The translations under genes and the position numbers were made by a program. Shown in pieces: positions 35,436 through 44,128 of a DNA stretch of 61,827 nucleotides. The stretch's first letter is position 1. Each line of letters opens with the position of its first letter. Source of the stretch: Planococcus citreus. GTDB lineage: Bacteria; Bacillota; Bacilli; Bacillales_A; Planococcaceae. The DNA is taken from NCBI RefSeq assembly GCF_003664125.1, contig NZ_RCCP01000009.1, positions 1 through 61,827 on the forward strand, in the 5' to 3' direction. The notes below the pieces were generated by a model. It was not told where the DNA came from and searched no databases. It saw only the letters and a program-made list of their open reading frames with translations.

Positions 35436-35987
35436 TTATCCGTTGTTTATCGCTTCCTCGAACTCTTCTCCGGACGTTAACGGTTCCAAATCGTGCGCAT
35501 CGACTTTCCATTCGCCTTGCTCCTCGATCCAATTCATTTGAGACATCAGATACATCACATGCTGACTCCCAGGCGACTCTAATTCTCCGTCTACACCCGT
35601 TAAGGTAATCCGATAAATGGCATAGACTTGAAAGCCTTCTTCTACCGGACGAACGGAGATATTGAAGATCTCTAAATTCTCCGTGTTGCTTCGGCTATGT
35701 CCGTGCATCGTTTCGGCTTCTTTGACTTCGTCCTCCACTTCCAAACGGTAGGAATCCGTAAAGTATTGAAGAGCATCGCCTTCAAAGGTCGCATCGATAA
35801 ACGCTTCCGTCTCTGTATAAAGCGCCTCGCTTTGCTTTTCTTTTGCCGACAGATGCTCGACTTGTTTGGTGAGGCGTTGGTTCTCTTGTTCAGCGTCTTG
35901 TTTGCTGAAGTAGAGGTTGAAGCTGACAAGAGCTAAGACCAAGACGAGCGCCCCCAGTAGAATCGTCTGTCCATTCATCTGTTTCAT
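35436..35987 (-). CDS. VirB8/TcpC-like transfer protein
   Basis: 183 residues: N-terminal transmembrane helix (about 9-27), a coiled coil (30-55), and an alpha+beta domain (about 60-175) with alternating strands (IFNISVRPVEEGFQVYAIYRITLTG; GEWKVDAHDL) of the NTF2-like fold typical of VirB8/TcpC proteins. Its start overlaps the stop of the upstream VirB1-like gene by 4 bases. Confidence 0.7.
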   Translation of the reverse strand: MKQMNGQTILLGALVLVLALVSFNLYFSKQDAEQENQRLTKQVEHLSAKEKQSEALYTETEAFIDATFEGDALQYFTDSYRLEVEDEVKEAETMHGHSRSNTENLEIFNISVRPVEEGFQVYAIYRITLTGVDGELESPGSQHVMYLMSQMNWIEEQGEWKVDAHDLEPLTSGEEFEEAINNG

Positions 35988-37084
35988 TCGTCCACCCCCT
36001 TCTCTCCTTCGAGATACGGCATCGGATTGACCCGATTGCCAAACATGCGATCCGTATGGATTTCAAAATGCAGATGGTCGCCCGTTGAGCGTCCGGTCGT
36101 TCCGCATTGCCCGAGTTGCTCCATCTGGCTAATCTGATCGCCCACTTCGACGTCAATCTTGCTGAGATGGGCATAGAGGCTATAGAGCTGATTCGCATGT
36201 TCAATAACGACGACATTGCCGTACGTTTCTAAAACACCCGATGGGTATTGGGCAAAGACTACTTTTCCTTCTTTTGCTGCGAAGATCGGATCCGGACGAC
36301 TGCAATTCAAATCCACGCCTTCATGTGGCGTGACGATGCCGGTGATGGGATGGACCCGGATGCCAAAATTCGAATTGATGACGACATCCGGAATCGGTTG
36401 CACGAATTCTCCGGTCGGCGTTTCGCAGTTCATCGTTAATCCACCTAACGAGCTAACCACTTTCGTGACATTCGGAACCCAATGACTGTTCAGGTTGGTC
36501 GGGTCATTACTAGCTCCTATCGGTGCATAAACGGAACCAAGGTCGGCAATCGTGCCGAGGCCGTCTTGGATGATGCGGTTGTGCAAAGTCTTGCCCATTG
36601 AGGCAATCCCTTCTTCCAAGGAATCAAAGACAAACAGTCCACCTGACCCCATTAAGCCTCCGGGATTGTTCTTTTCCACCACAGCCGACGAGGTTCCGTG
36701 ACCGGTTTCGTGAAGCGCAATCGCAGCCATTAACACCGGATCAATGCCCTGTTCTTCCGCAACTTCCAGGAACACGTCCTCCATCCCTTCAAAAACGCCC
36801 GCAGAGGCAAATCCAGCTTCCCATAACTCTTTATCCAATTCGCCTTCCGGAGCGCAATATGCGCCGCCTGAAGAGCCTGAGAGAGCTTCTAAATTGCTGT
36901 CGGGGTCATCTAAGTTGAAATCTTCGCCTTTACTCGCCATCGACATGAACACCGGCATGATGATGAGCAAAATCGTGACGCCAACGGCGATCAATCCGAG
37001 GGGACTGAACAAGACCTTCGTCAGCAAGATCGACCCTATCGTTTTGGCTGCGTCTTTTGGATTCATGCCCTCATCCCTTTTCAC
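35984..37084 (-). CDS. VirB1-like two-domain peptidoglycan hydrolase of the transfer system
   Basis: 366 residues. An N-terminal transmembrane anchor (about 17-50) precedes a muramidase/glucosaminidase-like domain (GIDPVLMAAIALHETGHGTS, catalytic Glu in HETGHG, about 125) and a C-terminal M23 domain with both zinc motifs intact (HEGVD and HLHFEI). It opens the cell wall for the channel, as TraG/TrsG-type proteins do. Unlike the plasmid's other M23 protein at 1643, this one keeps every metal ligand. Start and stop overlap neighbours by 4 bases on both sides. Confidence 0.85.
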   Translation of the reverse strand: MKRDEGMNPKDAAKTIGSILLTKVLFSPLGLIAVGVTILLIIMPVFMSMASKGEDFNLDDPDSNLEALSGSSGGAYCAPEGELDKELWEAGFASAGVFEGMEDVFLEVAEEQGIDPVLMAAIALHETGHGTSSAVVEKNNPGGLMGSGGLFVFDSLEEGIASMGKTLHNRIIQDGLGTIADLGSVYAPIGASNDPTNLNSHWVPNVTKVVSSLGGLTMNCETPTGEFVQPIPDVVINSNFGIRVHPITGIVTPHEGVDLNCSRPDPIFAAKEGKVVFAQYPSGVLETYGNVVVIEHANQLYSLYAHLSKIDVEVGDQISQMEQLGQCGTTGRSTGDHLHFEIHTDRMFGNRVNPMPYLEGEKGVDE

Positions 37085-38955
37085 ATCGTCAATTCGTTAA
37101 TGCTCTTCTGTTCAAACCACAGCTTCTCAGTCACTTCGTTCAGCTGCACTTCAAGTTTGATCTTTTTTGAACCGGTATAGAAAATGCCTTTGCCGGCTTG
37201 TTCTTTCTTCTTGCCGTCTTTCAGAATCAAGGTCGACCGTTCTTCTTTCGAAAATTGGTTTCCGAGCTCTTCTTCTAAGTACTTCAGCTCTTCCTCGCTC
37301 ATCGGCAAATACAGCCGTTGAACGGATTGCGTGATGATCGCTTTCCCGTAGTTTCGGTTCTCATCCCGTGCCGACAAGAAGTCCTCAACCGACTGAGAAG
37401 CCGTCGTAATGCCGCAGTTGAACGACCGGAGCACTTTCATCATGAAGTAGATGAATTCCATCGCTTTGGGCACTTTTGGGTCGGCGATGACGTGCGCTTC
37501 ATCAATGAAGATTTCGCTCGGCTGCCGGTCGCCACTCATAATTTCATAGGTCGTATGCGAGAGGATGTTGTAGAAGAGAATCCGTTGAATCTTTTCGTTG
37601 TTGCTCATTTCCTTCAAGTCGTAGCACACCAACTCATTGTCGATGTTGACGTTCGTCGCACCGTTAAACAGTTCCGAGTAAATACCGTACACATAGGTTT
37701 CCAAGGTCGTATGGAAATCTCGAATTCGTTCGTACAACGGTGGGTCGTTCTGTTTATCCCGAGCAATCAACTCGTACAAGTCTTCCAAAATGGGATAATC
37801 ATCGGCCGTTAACTGGTTCACATCGGTTGTCTCATCGATTCCCTTCTCTTCGTAAACCTTCTGGATGTACCGGCTTAAAATGTCTTCCTGGAGGTCGCTC
37901 ATGGAGTTGTACATCAATTGGAACATGACCAACAGGTTCGAAATCTTCGTCAGCAAAATGTTCCCCAGTTCCGTTTCTTCCATTTGAATCTTTTCGCTGA
38001 TTTTCGGCAGGTCCATCGGGTTGATCCGGTTACCGCCTTTCAACTGGAACTTGACCCAGGCGCCGCCGAGATCCGAGTAGTTCCGACCGAATTCGCCTTT
38101 TGGATCCACCGTGATGATTTTCCGTCCGAGCATGTGCTTATTCGTCATGTTCGCAAACAAGTACGTCGATTTCCCAATACCGGAAATCCCGATAACGAAC
38201 TCATGCCGGTTCAAGAGGTTCGTATCGTCGACAATCACGACATTCCCCGTGGTCATGTTCCGTCCTTTGATCAAGCCGGTCTCTGAGAACATTTCGTTTT
38301 CGTGGAACGGGAAGAAATACGAGATCGCTTCCGAGTTGGTCATTTTGTAGGTGAGCTCGTCGACTTTGTTGTCATTCAACGGAAGGAACGACCGGAACGC
38401 ATCCACAGCTCGGTCCGTCGGGTTATGGATGATGCCGATTTTGGAGAATTTGCTTTTCACGGTCGTCGTCAGTTGGTCCAATTCTTCCTGTGAACTCGCG
38501 ACCAAATGGATGAGCGTATGGAACAAGTAAATCTTATCGTTTCGATACGACAAGTTCCGCAGCATTTCCGAGGCACTTTCAATCTGTCCTTCGGATTCGA
38601 TGATGGTCTGTTCATCGGCGAAGCGTGTGTTCATCTTCATTCGGTTCTGCTTAATGCTTTTGACGAGCTGCGTCCGTACTTCGCCCATGTTGTATTCCTG
38701 CAGGTAATGGACCAGTGACACGTTCTCGGGAATCTCCGTCACTTGTTGGATCTTGTTCTGGTCTTGAATCGGGTCGTAATCCACGATGAGAAGCGTCCGG
38801 GTGTAATTCGCCCCGACCCTGACGGAGGAATCGTATTCCGTGAGGTTGTCTGGGGCAATGGCCGTGAGAAGCGTTTCGTTCATGCCACTGACCGTGTCTT
38901 CAAAAGTTGTTTCGTCTGGTTGTTTGCGCTGCAGCCACTTCGGTTTCCACACCAT
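37081..38955 (-). CDS. VirB4-family transfer ATPase (TrsE-like)
   Basis: 624 residues. Walker A GISGIGKST (about 257-265), Walker B EIFIDEAHVI (about 480-490) and the arginine-finger region TTASQSVEDF mark a VirB4/TraE/TrsE ATPase that powers assembly and substrate transfer. The N-terminal 200 residues are the VirB4-specific domain. Local GC is higher than in the cassette and par regions, as in the rest of this operon's middle part. Confidence 0.92.
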   Translation of the reverse strand: MVWKPKWLQRKQPDETTFEDTVSGMNETLLTAIAPDNLTEYDSSVRVGANYTRTLLIVDYDPIQDQNKIQQVTEIPENVSLVHYLQEYNMGEVRTQLVKSIKQNRMKMNTRFADEQTIIESEGQIESASEMLRNLSYRNDKIYLFHTLIHLVASSQEELDQLTTTVKSKFSKIGIIHNPTDRAVDAFRSFLPLNDNKVDELTYKMTNSEAISYFFPFHENEMFSETGLIKGRNMTTGNVVIVDDTNLLNRHEFVIGISGIGKSTYLFANMTNKHMLGRKIITVDPKGEFGRNYSDLGGAWVKFQLKGGNRINPMDLPKISEKIQMEETELGNILLTKISNLLVMFQLMYNSMSDLQEDILSRYIQKVYEEKGIDETTDVNQLTADDYPILEDLYELIARDKQNDPPLYERIRDFHTTLETYVYGIYSELFNGATNVNIDNELVCYDLKEMSNNEKIQRILFYNILSHTTYEIMSGDRQPSEIFIDEAHVIADPKVPKAMEFIYFMMKVLRSFNCGITTASQSVEDFLSARDENRNYGKAIITQSVQRLYLPMSEEELKYLEEELGNQFSKEERSTLILKDGKKKEQAGKGIFYTGSKKIKLEVQLNEVTEKLWFEQKSINELTM

Positions 38956-38966
38956 GTCTCCACCTC

Positions 38967-40010
38967 CTATTCAAATCGATCATTCAGCAAGGTCTTGTAT
39001 TGCTCGACCAAGGCTTTGGCCGTGTTCTTCCCAACGACCACATCGAGCTTGGCGTTGGTTTTATGGACGATGTTCTGTCCTTGCGCCTGGGCATTCTCGA
39101 AATCGATGCAGGCATAATAGAATTTCAACAGTTCGTCGTTCTCGAGAATCTTCACGTCCAACTTCTCGTACCCCGACAGCATCTGTTCGAGTTTGGCTTG
39201 CAGGATGTTCGCCGTCGTTTCGAGTTTCAGGTAATCCTTCGGCGAATTCGTCATCGGTTTGGAAATCACCAAGTACCGTTTCCGGGTCACCATGTTCTTC
39301 GACTTTTGGATCCGTTCAATCTGATCCGCATAACCTTGCTTGAGCATGCGTTTCGCATAGGATGAGTTCTGGTCGACTTGCTCGTTGAACCACATCAAGT
39401 AGTTCGTTAAATTGATTGGCTGCGCGACTTGCATCAACTGGATCTGTTTCTCGCCCGTATCGTTGATAAACGACTGATACGCCGACAAGACGTTCTCTTT
39501 CGCCAGCTCGTTCATTAGCGAGAGGTTGACCGAAGACACTTCCAGTACCTTAATCAAGCGCCGGTCCGAAGACTCCAAACAGCCGTTGGCGATATTCGCG
39601 AGTCCTAATTCAGTTCGGGTGTCCCGTTCGTTCCGGCTCATCGGTAAGGCTCCTTTCGCGTAATGAAAATCTTTCTTCCGGTGCTTCGCTTTTAGCTTCC
39701 AGATCACTTTGTATTGCAAGAGCGACAAGTTCTTCCGGACGGGATGCTTGTTTAACTGAAACACCGTCACGATCATCGCCGGCACAAACGCCACGAGGAG
39801 GAGTTGCTGATTGAAAGTTCCTGCCCGGTACAGCAAGTACGAGATAAACGCTCCTAAGATCAGAAACGGGGAAACGATGAACATGTCCTGGAACGAGATG
39901 TTGCCGTACAGGTACTTCTTCGTGTCGATGTTCAACGGCAATTCGACTTTGCCACGGTCACGCAGCCGTTCCTGGCGCTCCACATAGGAATCTGTCCGCA
40001 TGGGTATCAC
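38967..40010 (-). CDS. VirB3-like transfer membrane protein (TrsD-like)
   Basis: 347 residues. Two transmembrane helices near the N-terminus (about 40-60 and 65-85) after LPLNIDTKKYLYGNISFQDMF resemble PrgI/VirB3. The soluble C-terminal part (LIKVLEVSSVNLSLMNE, then helices) resembles the N-terminal domain of VirB4. This split VirB3-plus-VirB4-N form is the TrsD type of staphylococcal plasmids. GTG start after GGGAG; ATG at 40001 is an alternative. Confidence 0.75.
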   Translation of the reverse strand: MIPMRTDSYVERQERLRDRGKVELPLNIDTKKYLYGNISFQDMFIVSPFLILGAFISYLLYRAGTFNQQLLLVAFVPAMIVTVFQLNKHPVRKNLSLLQYKVIWKLKAKHRKKDFHYAKGALPMSRNERDTRTELGLANIANGCLESSDRRLIKVLEVSSVNLSLMNELAKENVLSAYQSFINDTGEKQIQLMQVAQPINLTNYLMWFNEQVDQNSSYAKRMLKQGYADQIERIQKSKNMVTRKRYLVISKPMTNSPKDYLKLETTANILQAKLEQMLSGYEKLDVKILENDELLKFYYACIDFENAQAQGQNIVHKTNAKLDVVVGKNTAKALVEQYKTLLNDRFE

Positions 40011-40028
40011 ATACTTTCTCCCGTTTTC

Positions 40029-40253
40029 TTACAGGTTGATTTTGATGTAGTCAACAATTGGTTTGGCTAGAATAAATACAACTAAGCCGATTAGACAAAC
40101 CTTTATACCATTTTTAAATTTTGGAGTTGATTGTTCATCTCCGGCCCAAACTGCAACAGCACAAATTAACAAACCAATCATAAAAATCGTAATGAATGTG
40201 CCTTGCATATCCATAAATAATGTATTCAAAAACGTACTGATTCGATCAAACAT
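40029..40253 (-). CDS. VirB2/TrbC (CagC-type) pilin-like transfer protein
   Basis: 74 residues with two hydrophobic helices (about 12-32 and 46-66) separated by a short polar loop (AGDEQSTPKFKNG), the layout of VirB2/CagC family proteins. Start chosen at ATG 40253 with AAAGGTGG upstream; a longer in-frame extension to 40355 is Arg-rich and unlikely. First gene of the minus-strand transfer operon, 18 bases before the TrsD-like gene. Confidence 0.7.
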   Translation of the reverse strand: MFDRISTFLNTLFMDMQGTFITIFMIGLLICAVAVWAGDEQSTPKFKNGIKVCLIGLVVFILAKPIVDYIKINL

Positions 40254-40454
40254 ATTTGCCACCACCTTTCTTCTCTGTCTTAACCGTAACAAATTGCCAT
40301 TTATTCGGCAATCAAAATTGCCAGATTTCCGGCAGTACTTAAAGACCTTTTTCAAATGGCTTTAAATAAGGTTTCTTAAGCACTCTAATACTTTTTTCCT
40401 CAATCACTACTAAGAAAGATCTAATTTATCAGAACTTTTATTTACATATAAATA

Positions 40455-40482
40455 AAAAAGGAAGTCACTTGGACTTCCTTTT
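40455..40482 (-). terminator. Terminator at the end of repA
   Basis: AAAAGGAAGTC and GACTTCCTTTT around a 5-base loop, overlapping the last repA codons. On the minus strand it is followed by a T-run. Confidence 0.8.
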
Positions 40483-41406
40483 CGCTAGTTTGAGAAGCAA
40501 TTTCGCTTTTTCAGCTTCCAATTCTTCTGGAGAAACTGTTTCTTTCAATGCTTCCTTCGTATTCTGTTCGTGAAGCCAATCAGGGACCAACTCGGTTCTA
40601 ACAGGCTTTTGAATTGGCTGTGTTTGAATCCCGAGCCATTTCTTTTTATCTTCGACAGCTTTTGTGAGTCGTGCGGTAATGCTTTTGATTCGTCCATGTG
40701 TGCGTTCGAGAGAATATTGCAAGGCATCGGCGTATTGATGCAGCGTCAATACTTCCTGATGAGCGAAGTAATGATTCGCCACATCTTGAACCTCAATAGC
40801 GTCATCCATCAATCGTTCTTTGTTTTTGATTAAGACCTGCACAATCACTTCCGGAATATCGGTTTTCTCTCGCAGTTGATTGATCTTTATTTCAGTCTCA
40901 CTAAGATCAGTCTTGTTAAGGTCAGTATCATTAGTGTTAAAAGTTTTAACTTCTTGAAGTAAAGAATGTTGATTTCTTGAAGTTAAAGATTTTAACTTCT
41001 GTTGGGTCCCAAGGGTTTCAGGCTCTTTTTCAGGTTCTTCCATCTGCTTCACATCGGAGATTTCCGCCACTGGTTTCAGCAAATACAGCCGATTTGATTG
41101 CGATAATCCCATGCGTTTCTCTTCTAACAATTCCACTTGATGCAGCTCTTTTTTGATTTTGATTACGGTCGGTTTACTGCAATTCAAGATATCGGATAAC
41201 TGCTGATTCCCATACAAGAAGTAAATGTTCCCTTCCTCATCGAACCAATCATTTTTAATCGACAAGTCCAAGCGATCTTGTAGAATTGCAAAAGCAATCT
41301 TCGCGTCGTTGCTCAGTTTCTTGTAACGCTCATTAGTAAAAAATACCTTAGGCAGTCGGTAGAATCGCTGCGCAGCCTCTTCTCGTATGTTGTACTTTCC
41401 AGTCAT
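40465..41406 (-). CDS. repA: RepA_N-family replication initiator
   Basis: 313 residues. The N-terminal domain is diagnostic: RFYRLPKVFFTNERYKKLSNDAKIAFAILQDRLDLS, then NIYFLYGNQQLSDILNCSKPTVIKIKKELHQVELLEEKRMG. This is the RepA_N DNA-binding fold of low-copy theta plasmids (pAD1, pSK41 type). The C-terminal third is the host-linked domain (LKETVSPEELEAEKAKLL at its end). Start at 41406 with GGAAGGGG upstream; a longer frame to 41424 would swallow that site. The origin of such plasmids lies in the middle of the gene, where repeats are indeed found (40944-41000). An antisense RNA candidate covers the leader. Confidence 0.93.
   Translation of the reverse strand: MTGKYNIREEAAQRFYRLPKVFFTNERYKKLSNDAKIAFAILQDRLDLSIKNDWFDEEGNIYFLYGNQQLSDILNCSKPTVIKIKKELHQVELLEEKRMGLSQSNRLYLLKPVAEISDVKQMEEPEKEPETLGTQQKLKSLTSRNQHSLLQEVKTFNTNDTDLNKTDLSETEIKINQLREKTDIPEVIVQVLIKNKERLMDDAIEVQDVANHYFAHQEVLTLHQYADALQYSLERTHGRIKSITARLTKAVEDKKKWLGIQTQPIQKPVRTELVPDWLHEQNTKEALKETVSPEELEAEKAKLLLKLAKRKSK
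40944..41000. repeat. Candidate replication origin repeats inside repA
   Basis: TTTTAACTTCT occurs at 40944-40954 and 40990-41000. TTCTTGAAGT followed by AAAGA or TAAAGA occurs at 40951 and 40974. The local sequence is AT-rich, unlike the flanking coding text. RepA_N plasmids carry their iterons in this part of the gene. Confidence 0.6.
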
Positions 41407-41531
41407 CTTACATACCCCTTCCATTCTCTTAAATTCAGTCAGAGAAATTTCAAAGGAGTCTCAGCAAAACCAAGCCCCAGCAAGAGAAAACAGGCTATTC
41501 GCTAGGCTTGAATTTATGCTATAATCAAGAC

Positions 41532-41622
41532 AACAAAACATTCTTTGAAATTTCTCTACGTGGGAACTCTTTTATTGACGGTCGCCAAACTACCAATAAA
41601 AGAGTTTGTAGAGATTTTTTTA
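41532..41622 (+). ncRNA. Candidate antisense RNA (ctRNA) controlling repA
   Basis: An extended -10 promoter TGCTATAAT (41517-41525) is followed about 50 bases later by a large hairpin. Its stem AACTCTTTTATTG pairs with CAATAAAAGAGTT, with an outer TCTCTAC/GTAGAGA pairing, and seven T follow (about 41553-41622). The roughly 90-base plus-strand RNA would be complementary to the repA leader on the minus strand. RepA_N plasmids such as pSK1 use such an RNA for copy control. Transcription has not been shown. Confidence 0.65.
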
Positions 41623-41698
41623 TATATATATAAATTATTTGTATCAGTTTAGCATACTTTTCTCAAACAGATACGTCTAATTTCGAAAGGATCATCCT

Positions 41699-42016
41699 AT
41701 GCCCCCTAAAAACGAAAAAGACCTTTACATAAAAATCGGTGAAGCCTTAAAAAGCATTCGCAAAGAGAAAAACTTAACCATTACCGACATTCATGCGATG
41801 AGTGAGTTTCACAGCTCCACCATCTCACTGATTGAACGTGGAAAACAGAATGTATCGATTGGATGGCTCATTCATTACGCCAACATCCTGGAAATCGATC
41901 CCACGGAGATCTTTTTGCGTGCCTTTAAAGACGATTTTCAAGAAATGCAGCTACAAAAGATGTATGAACGCTTCGGAACCTATACCCCGGAATCGGATAA
42001 CGATGAAAATTCCTGA
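41699..42016 (+). CDS. XRE-family regulator
   Basis: 105 residues; Cro/CI helix-turn-helix in IREKNLTITDIHAMSEFHSSTISLIERGKQNVSIGWLIHYANIL-like text (about 17-65, first residues IGEALKSIRKEKN). Ribosome site AAAGGAT. Divergent from repA and convergent with the primase-domain gene, so it could regulate replication functions. Confidence 0.8.
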   Translation: MPPKNEKDLYIKIGEALKSIRKEKNLTITDIHAMSEFHSSTISLIERGKQNVSIGWLIHYANILEIDPTEIFLRAFKDDFQEMQLQKMYERFGTYTPESDNDENS

Positions 42017-42043
42017 CACTCGGCTCATGCTGGGTGTTTTTTT
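42017..42043 (+). terminator. Terminator after the XRE gene
   Basis: ACACTCGGC, 4-base loop, GCTGGGTGT (with G-U pairing), then seven T. Confidence 0.7.
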
Positions 42044-42133
42044 AATGCGATCAAAAGAGTGATGGATAGATAACCAATAACTAACCCGGATAAAAACAGC
42101 ACGTATACAGATATGTATTGGCAGACTGGACCA

Positions 42134-43642
42134 TTAAGAAGAATTGAAATTTTTACCAATTATCGGTTCAGACAAACGCTTTTCAAGGAACCACTCAACA
42201 TCTTCGATCAGGTCTTGAACGATACGCTCATTCAGGCGTTCAGACGTCATGACTTGCAGGGCTTCCTTGTATCGAACCCGATGGGTTTGCTGATAACTGA
42301 GCGCACACTGAAGAAGCACAGCTACGGAGGTAATTCCGGTCTTTGCTGTACGTCCTTGTCCGATTCGTTTGATGAGGATTTTTTTCGACTGTTGGATTAA
42401 CACATTGAACGAACTCCGTGGAATGCCGACGGCTTCGCAGAGTTCTCGCTGCGTCGTCCAATTGATCGGTTGATCCAGTGAGGTCTTTTCCTGAATGAAC
42501 TGCAGCAGATCCTCTTCCCACTCGTCGTAATGACTTCGTTTCCGGTCTTTGCGTTCTTTTTTAAACTTATACCAACCACCCATCGGGTTTTCGATGACAA
42601 TCTCCTTGTTATTCCCCCACTCATTCAAGAGTTCTTGAATATAGTCCTGGTGAGCGCCTTTAAAACGCCCCTTGTAGGCGCTTCTGACGATTTTCTCGAC
42701 TTCGCTATGCCGGAGAGGCGCAACAAGCCCTGAATTGTACTCATCGAGTAAATCAAGCGTTTCCCCTTTCCCCTTTCCGGCACTGTAGCAAGCAAGCGCA
42801 AGCGTGAACATCAGGTTATCTCGGCCAAACTGTCCCGACTGTCCTTTTACGTGACGCGTCTTCAGTAGTTCCTGGAACCAGGCTGTCTGTGTTGGATCGT
42901 GCTCTGATGATTCATCCGCTACAACAAACAGCCCTCTCCCCTTGTCGTCGTCCTGGCGCTTCGACCAAGCAATCAACGAACCAAAGTCATAGACCATCTC
43001 TTCGGAAAACCACCGAATGTTGTCTTCGTTGGGCATGCGGAAAAAACCAAAGTCATTACAGGAGACATCGACTCCTTGCAAGACCTTGGCCAAGCTTTGT
43101 TTAATGTTTTCGGAAATGCGTTTTGCGACCTTCAGTCCGCGAAAATCGTTTTGGTTGCTGATGAACAACGGTTTTTCCAAGACGAAATAGACCTGAAATC
43201 CCTTCGGGGTTTCTAAGACAAGTGTGGGAACGCCGACACTATGATCGAGTGCAGCCGTCAGGATTTCCGTATACAGCTGTTTTTTGGTATCGATATCGAC
43301 GACAAAGGTATTGATCTGTTGAAGATTCTTCTCTTCGTGTCCCTTGAGGAACCGTCTTTTTTCATCTGAATACCTTATGTAGTTGAATACGTTGGGATTC
43401 CAATGCGAAACCAAAGAAACGTCCTCCAAGAGAGTTTCTAGGGACGTGACGACATAGCCTTTAACACCTGAAGGTGTAGAAAGATCTTCTTTAGAAGTAA
43501 CGAGACCAATAGCACCTTTTTTACTTGTAACGCTTTTATTTTCTTTATATAAGTGAGGAAGAGAAGCTAAGGAACCAACTCTTTTATATTTTAAAATTCC
43601 ATTATTTATAATTAGCTCGATAGCTTTTTTCGGACTCTGCAA
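42134..43642 (-). CDS. Primase-C-terminal (PriCT) domain plasmid replication protein
   Basis: 502 residues. A primase-polymerase-like N-terminal region (NTFVVDIDTKKQLYTEIL; TPKGFQVYFVLEKPLF; CNDFGFFRMPNE) has the acidic pair and His/Tyr pattern of small archaeo-eukaryotic primases. It is followed by a PriCT-1 domain (NLMFTLALACYSAGKGKGETLDLLDEYNSG, about 265-330) and a C-terminal helix-turn-helix (TTQRELCEAVGIPRSSFNVLIQQS). Such proteins prime or initiate plasmid replication. It lies beside octad array 1, so it might bind it. With repA this gives the plasmid two replication proteins; this one may be a primase for transferred single strands. Confidence 0.7.
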   Translation of the reverse strand: MQSPKKAIELIINNGILKYKRVGSLASLPHLYKENKSVTSKKGAIGLVTSKEDLSTPSGVKGYVVTSLETLLEDVSLVSHWNPNVFNYIRYSDEKRRFLKGHEEKNLQQINTFVVDIDTKKQLYTEILTAALDHSVGVPTLVLETPKGFQVYFVLEKPLFISNQNDFRGLKVAKRISENIKQSLAKVLQGVDVSCNDFGFFRMPNEDNIRWFSEEMVYDFGSLIAWSKRQDDDKGRGLFVVADESSEHDPTQTAWFQELLKTRHVKGQSGQFGRDNLMFTLALACYSAGKGKGETLDLLDEYNSGLVAPLRHSEVEKIVRSAYKGRFKGAHQDYIQELLNEWGNNKEIVIENPMGGWYKFKKERKDRKRSHYDEWEEDLLQFIQEKTSLDQPINWTTQRELCEAVGIPRSSFNVLIQQSKKILIKRIGQGRTAKTGITSVAVLLQCALSYQQTHRVRYKEALQVMTSERLNERIVQDLIEDVEWFLEKRLSEPIIGKNFNSS

Positions 43643-43743
43643 TCTTTTCCCTCCTCACTTTATAGCCAATTTCTAATCTAGCTTTAAAGTATAGAAGAGG
43701 AAAAACGTTGATACAATAGCATTTCAAGCTGTTTTATTAAATC

Positions 43744-43863
43744 ATATATACGTATACACATATACGTATATATGAGTATATCTATATATAAAAATATAGA
43801 TATACTCATATATACATATACACATATATCTATATATAAATATATGTGTATATGTATATATGA
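43744..43863. repeat. Octad array 1: 15 tandem copies of an 8-bp unit
   Basis: Read in steps of 8 from 43744, the units are ATATATAC, GTATACAC, ATATACGT, ATATATGA, GTATATCT and so on to ATATATGA. Most fit RTATANNN without any phase slip; a single unit (AAATATAG) departs. Two long palindromes are embedded, one centred near 43792 and one near 43837. Confidence 0.9.
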
Positions 43864-43938
43864 AATAAATAAACTTGTTTCTTCTATTTTTGTTTCTCTG
43901 AACCTTGCTACAACAACATTTTATTATTTATAGTCCAA

Positions 43939-44074
43939 GTATACGTGTATATACATATAGATATATATGTATATACGCGTATATCAGTATACGTATATAC
44001 ATATATATCTATATGCGTATATATCAATATATTTATATATGCGTATATGTATATATAAATATATCTGTATATGA
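43939..44074. repeat. Octad array 2: 17 tandem copies of the same unit
   Basis: Starts GTATACGT, GTATATAC, ATATAGAT and ends ATATATCT, GTATATGA. Period 8 is kept throughout. It lies between the par operon terminator and array 1, separated from array 1 by 75 bases. Confidence 0.9.
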
Positions 44075-44090
44075 TTTTTATAGAATACAT

Positions 44091-44126
44091 AAAATCCTTA
44101 GTGCTTAAAGAAACACTAAGGATTTT
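44091..44126 (-). terminator. Terminator of the parA-parB operon
   Basis: AAAATCCTTAGTG (44091-44103) pairs with CACTAAGGATTTT (44114-44126), just downstream of the parB stop on the minus strand. Confidence 0.8.
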
Positions 44127-44128
44127 TC

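Noticed and set aside
36216..39365. Long plus-strand frames opposite the transfer operon
   Set aside because: They are shadows of the GC-richer VirB1/VirB4/VirB3-like genes, with no ribosome sites and no family likeness.
43905..44108. Tyr/Ile-rich open frames on both strands
   Set aside because: They are translations of the 8-bp tandem array and have no ribosome site.
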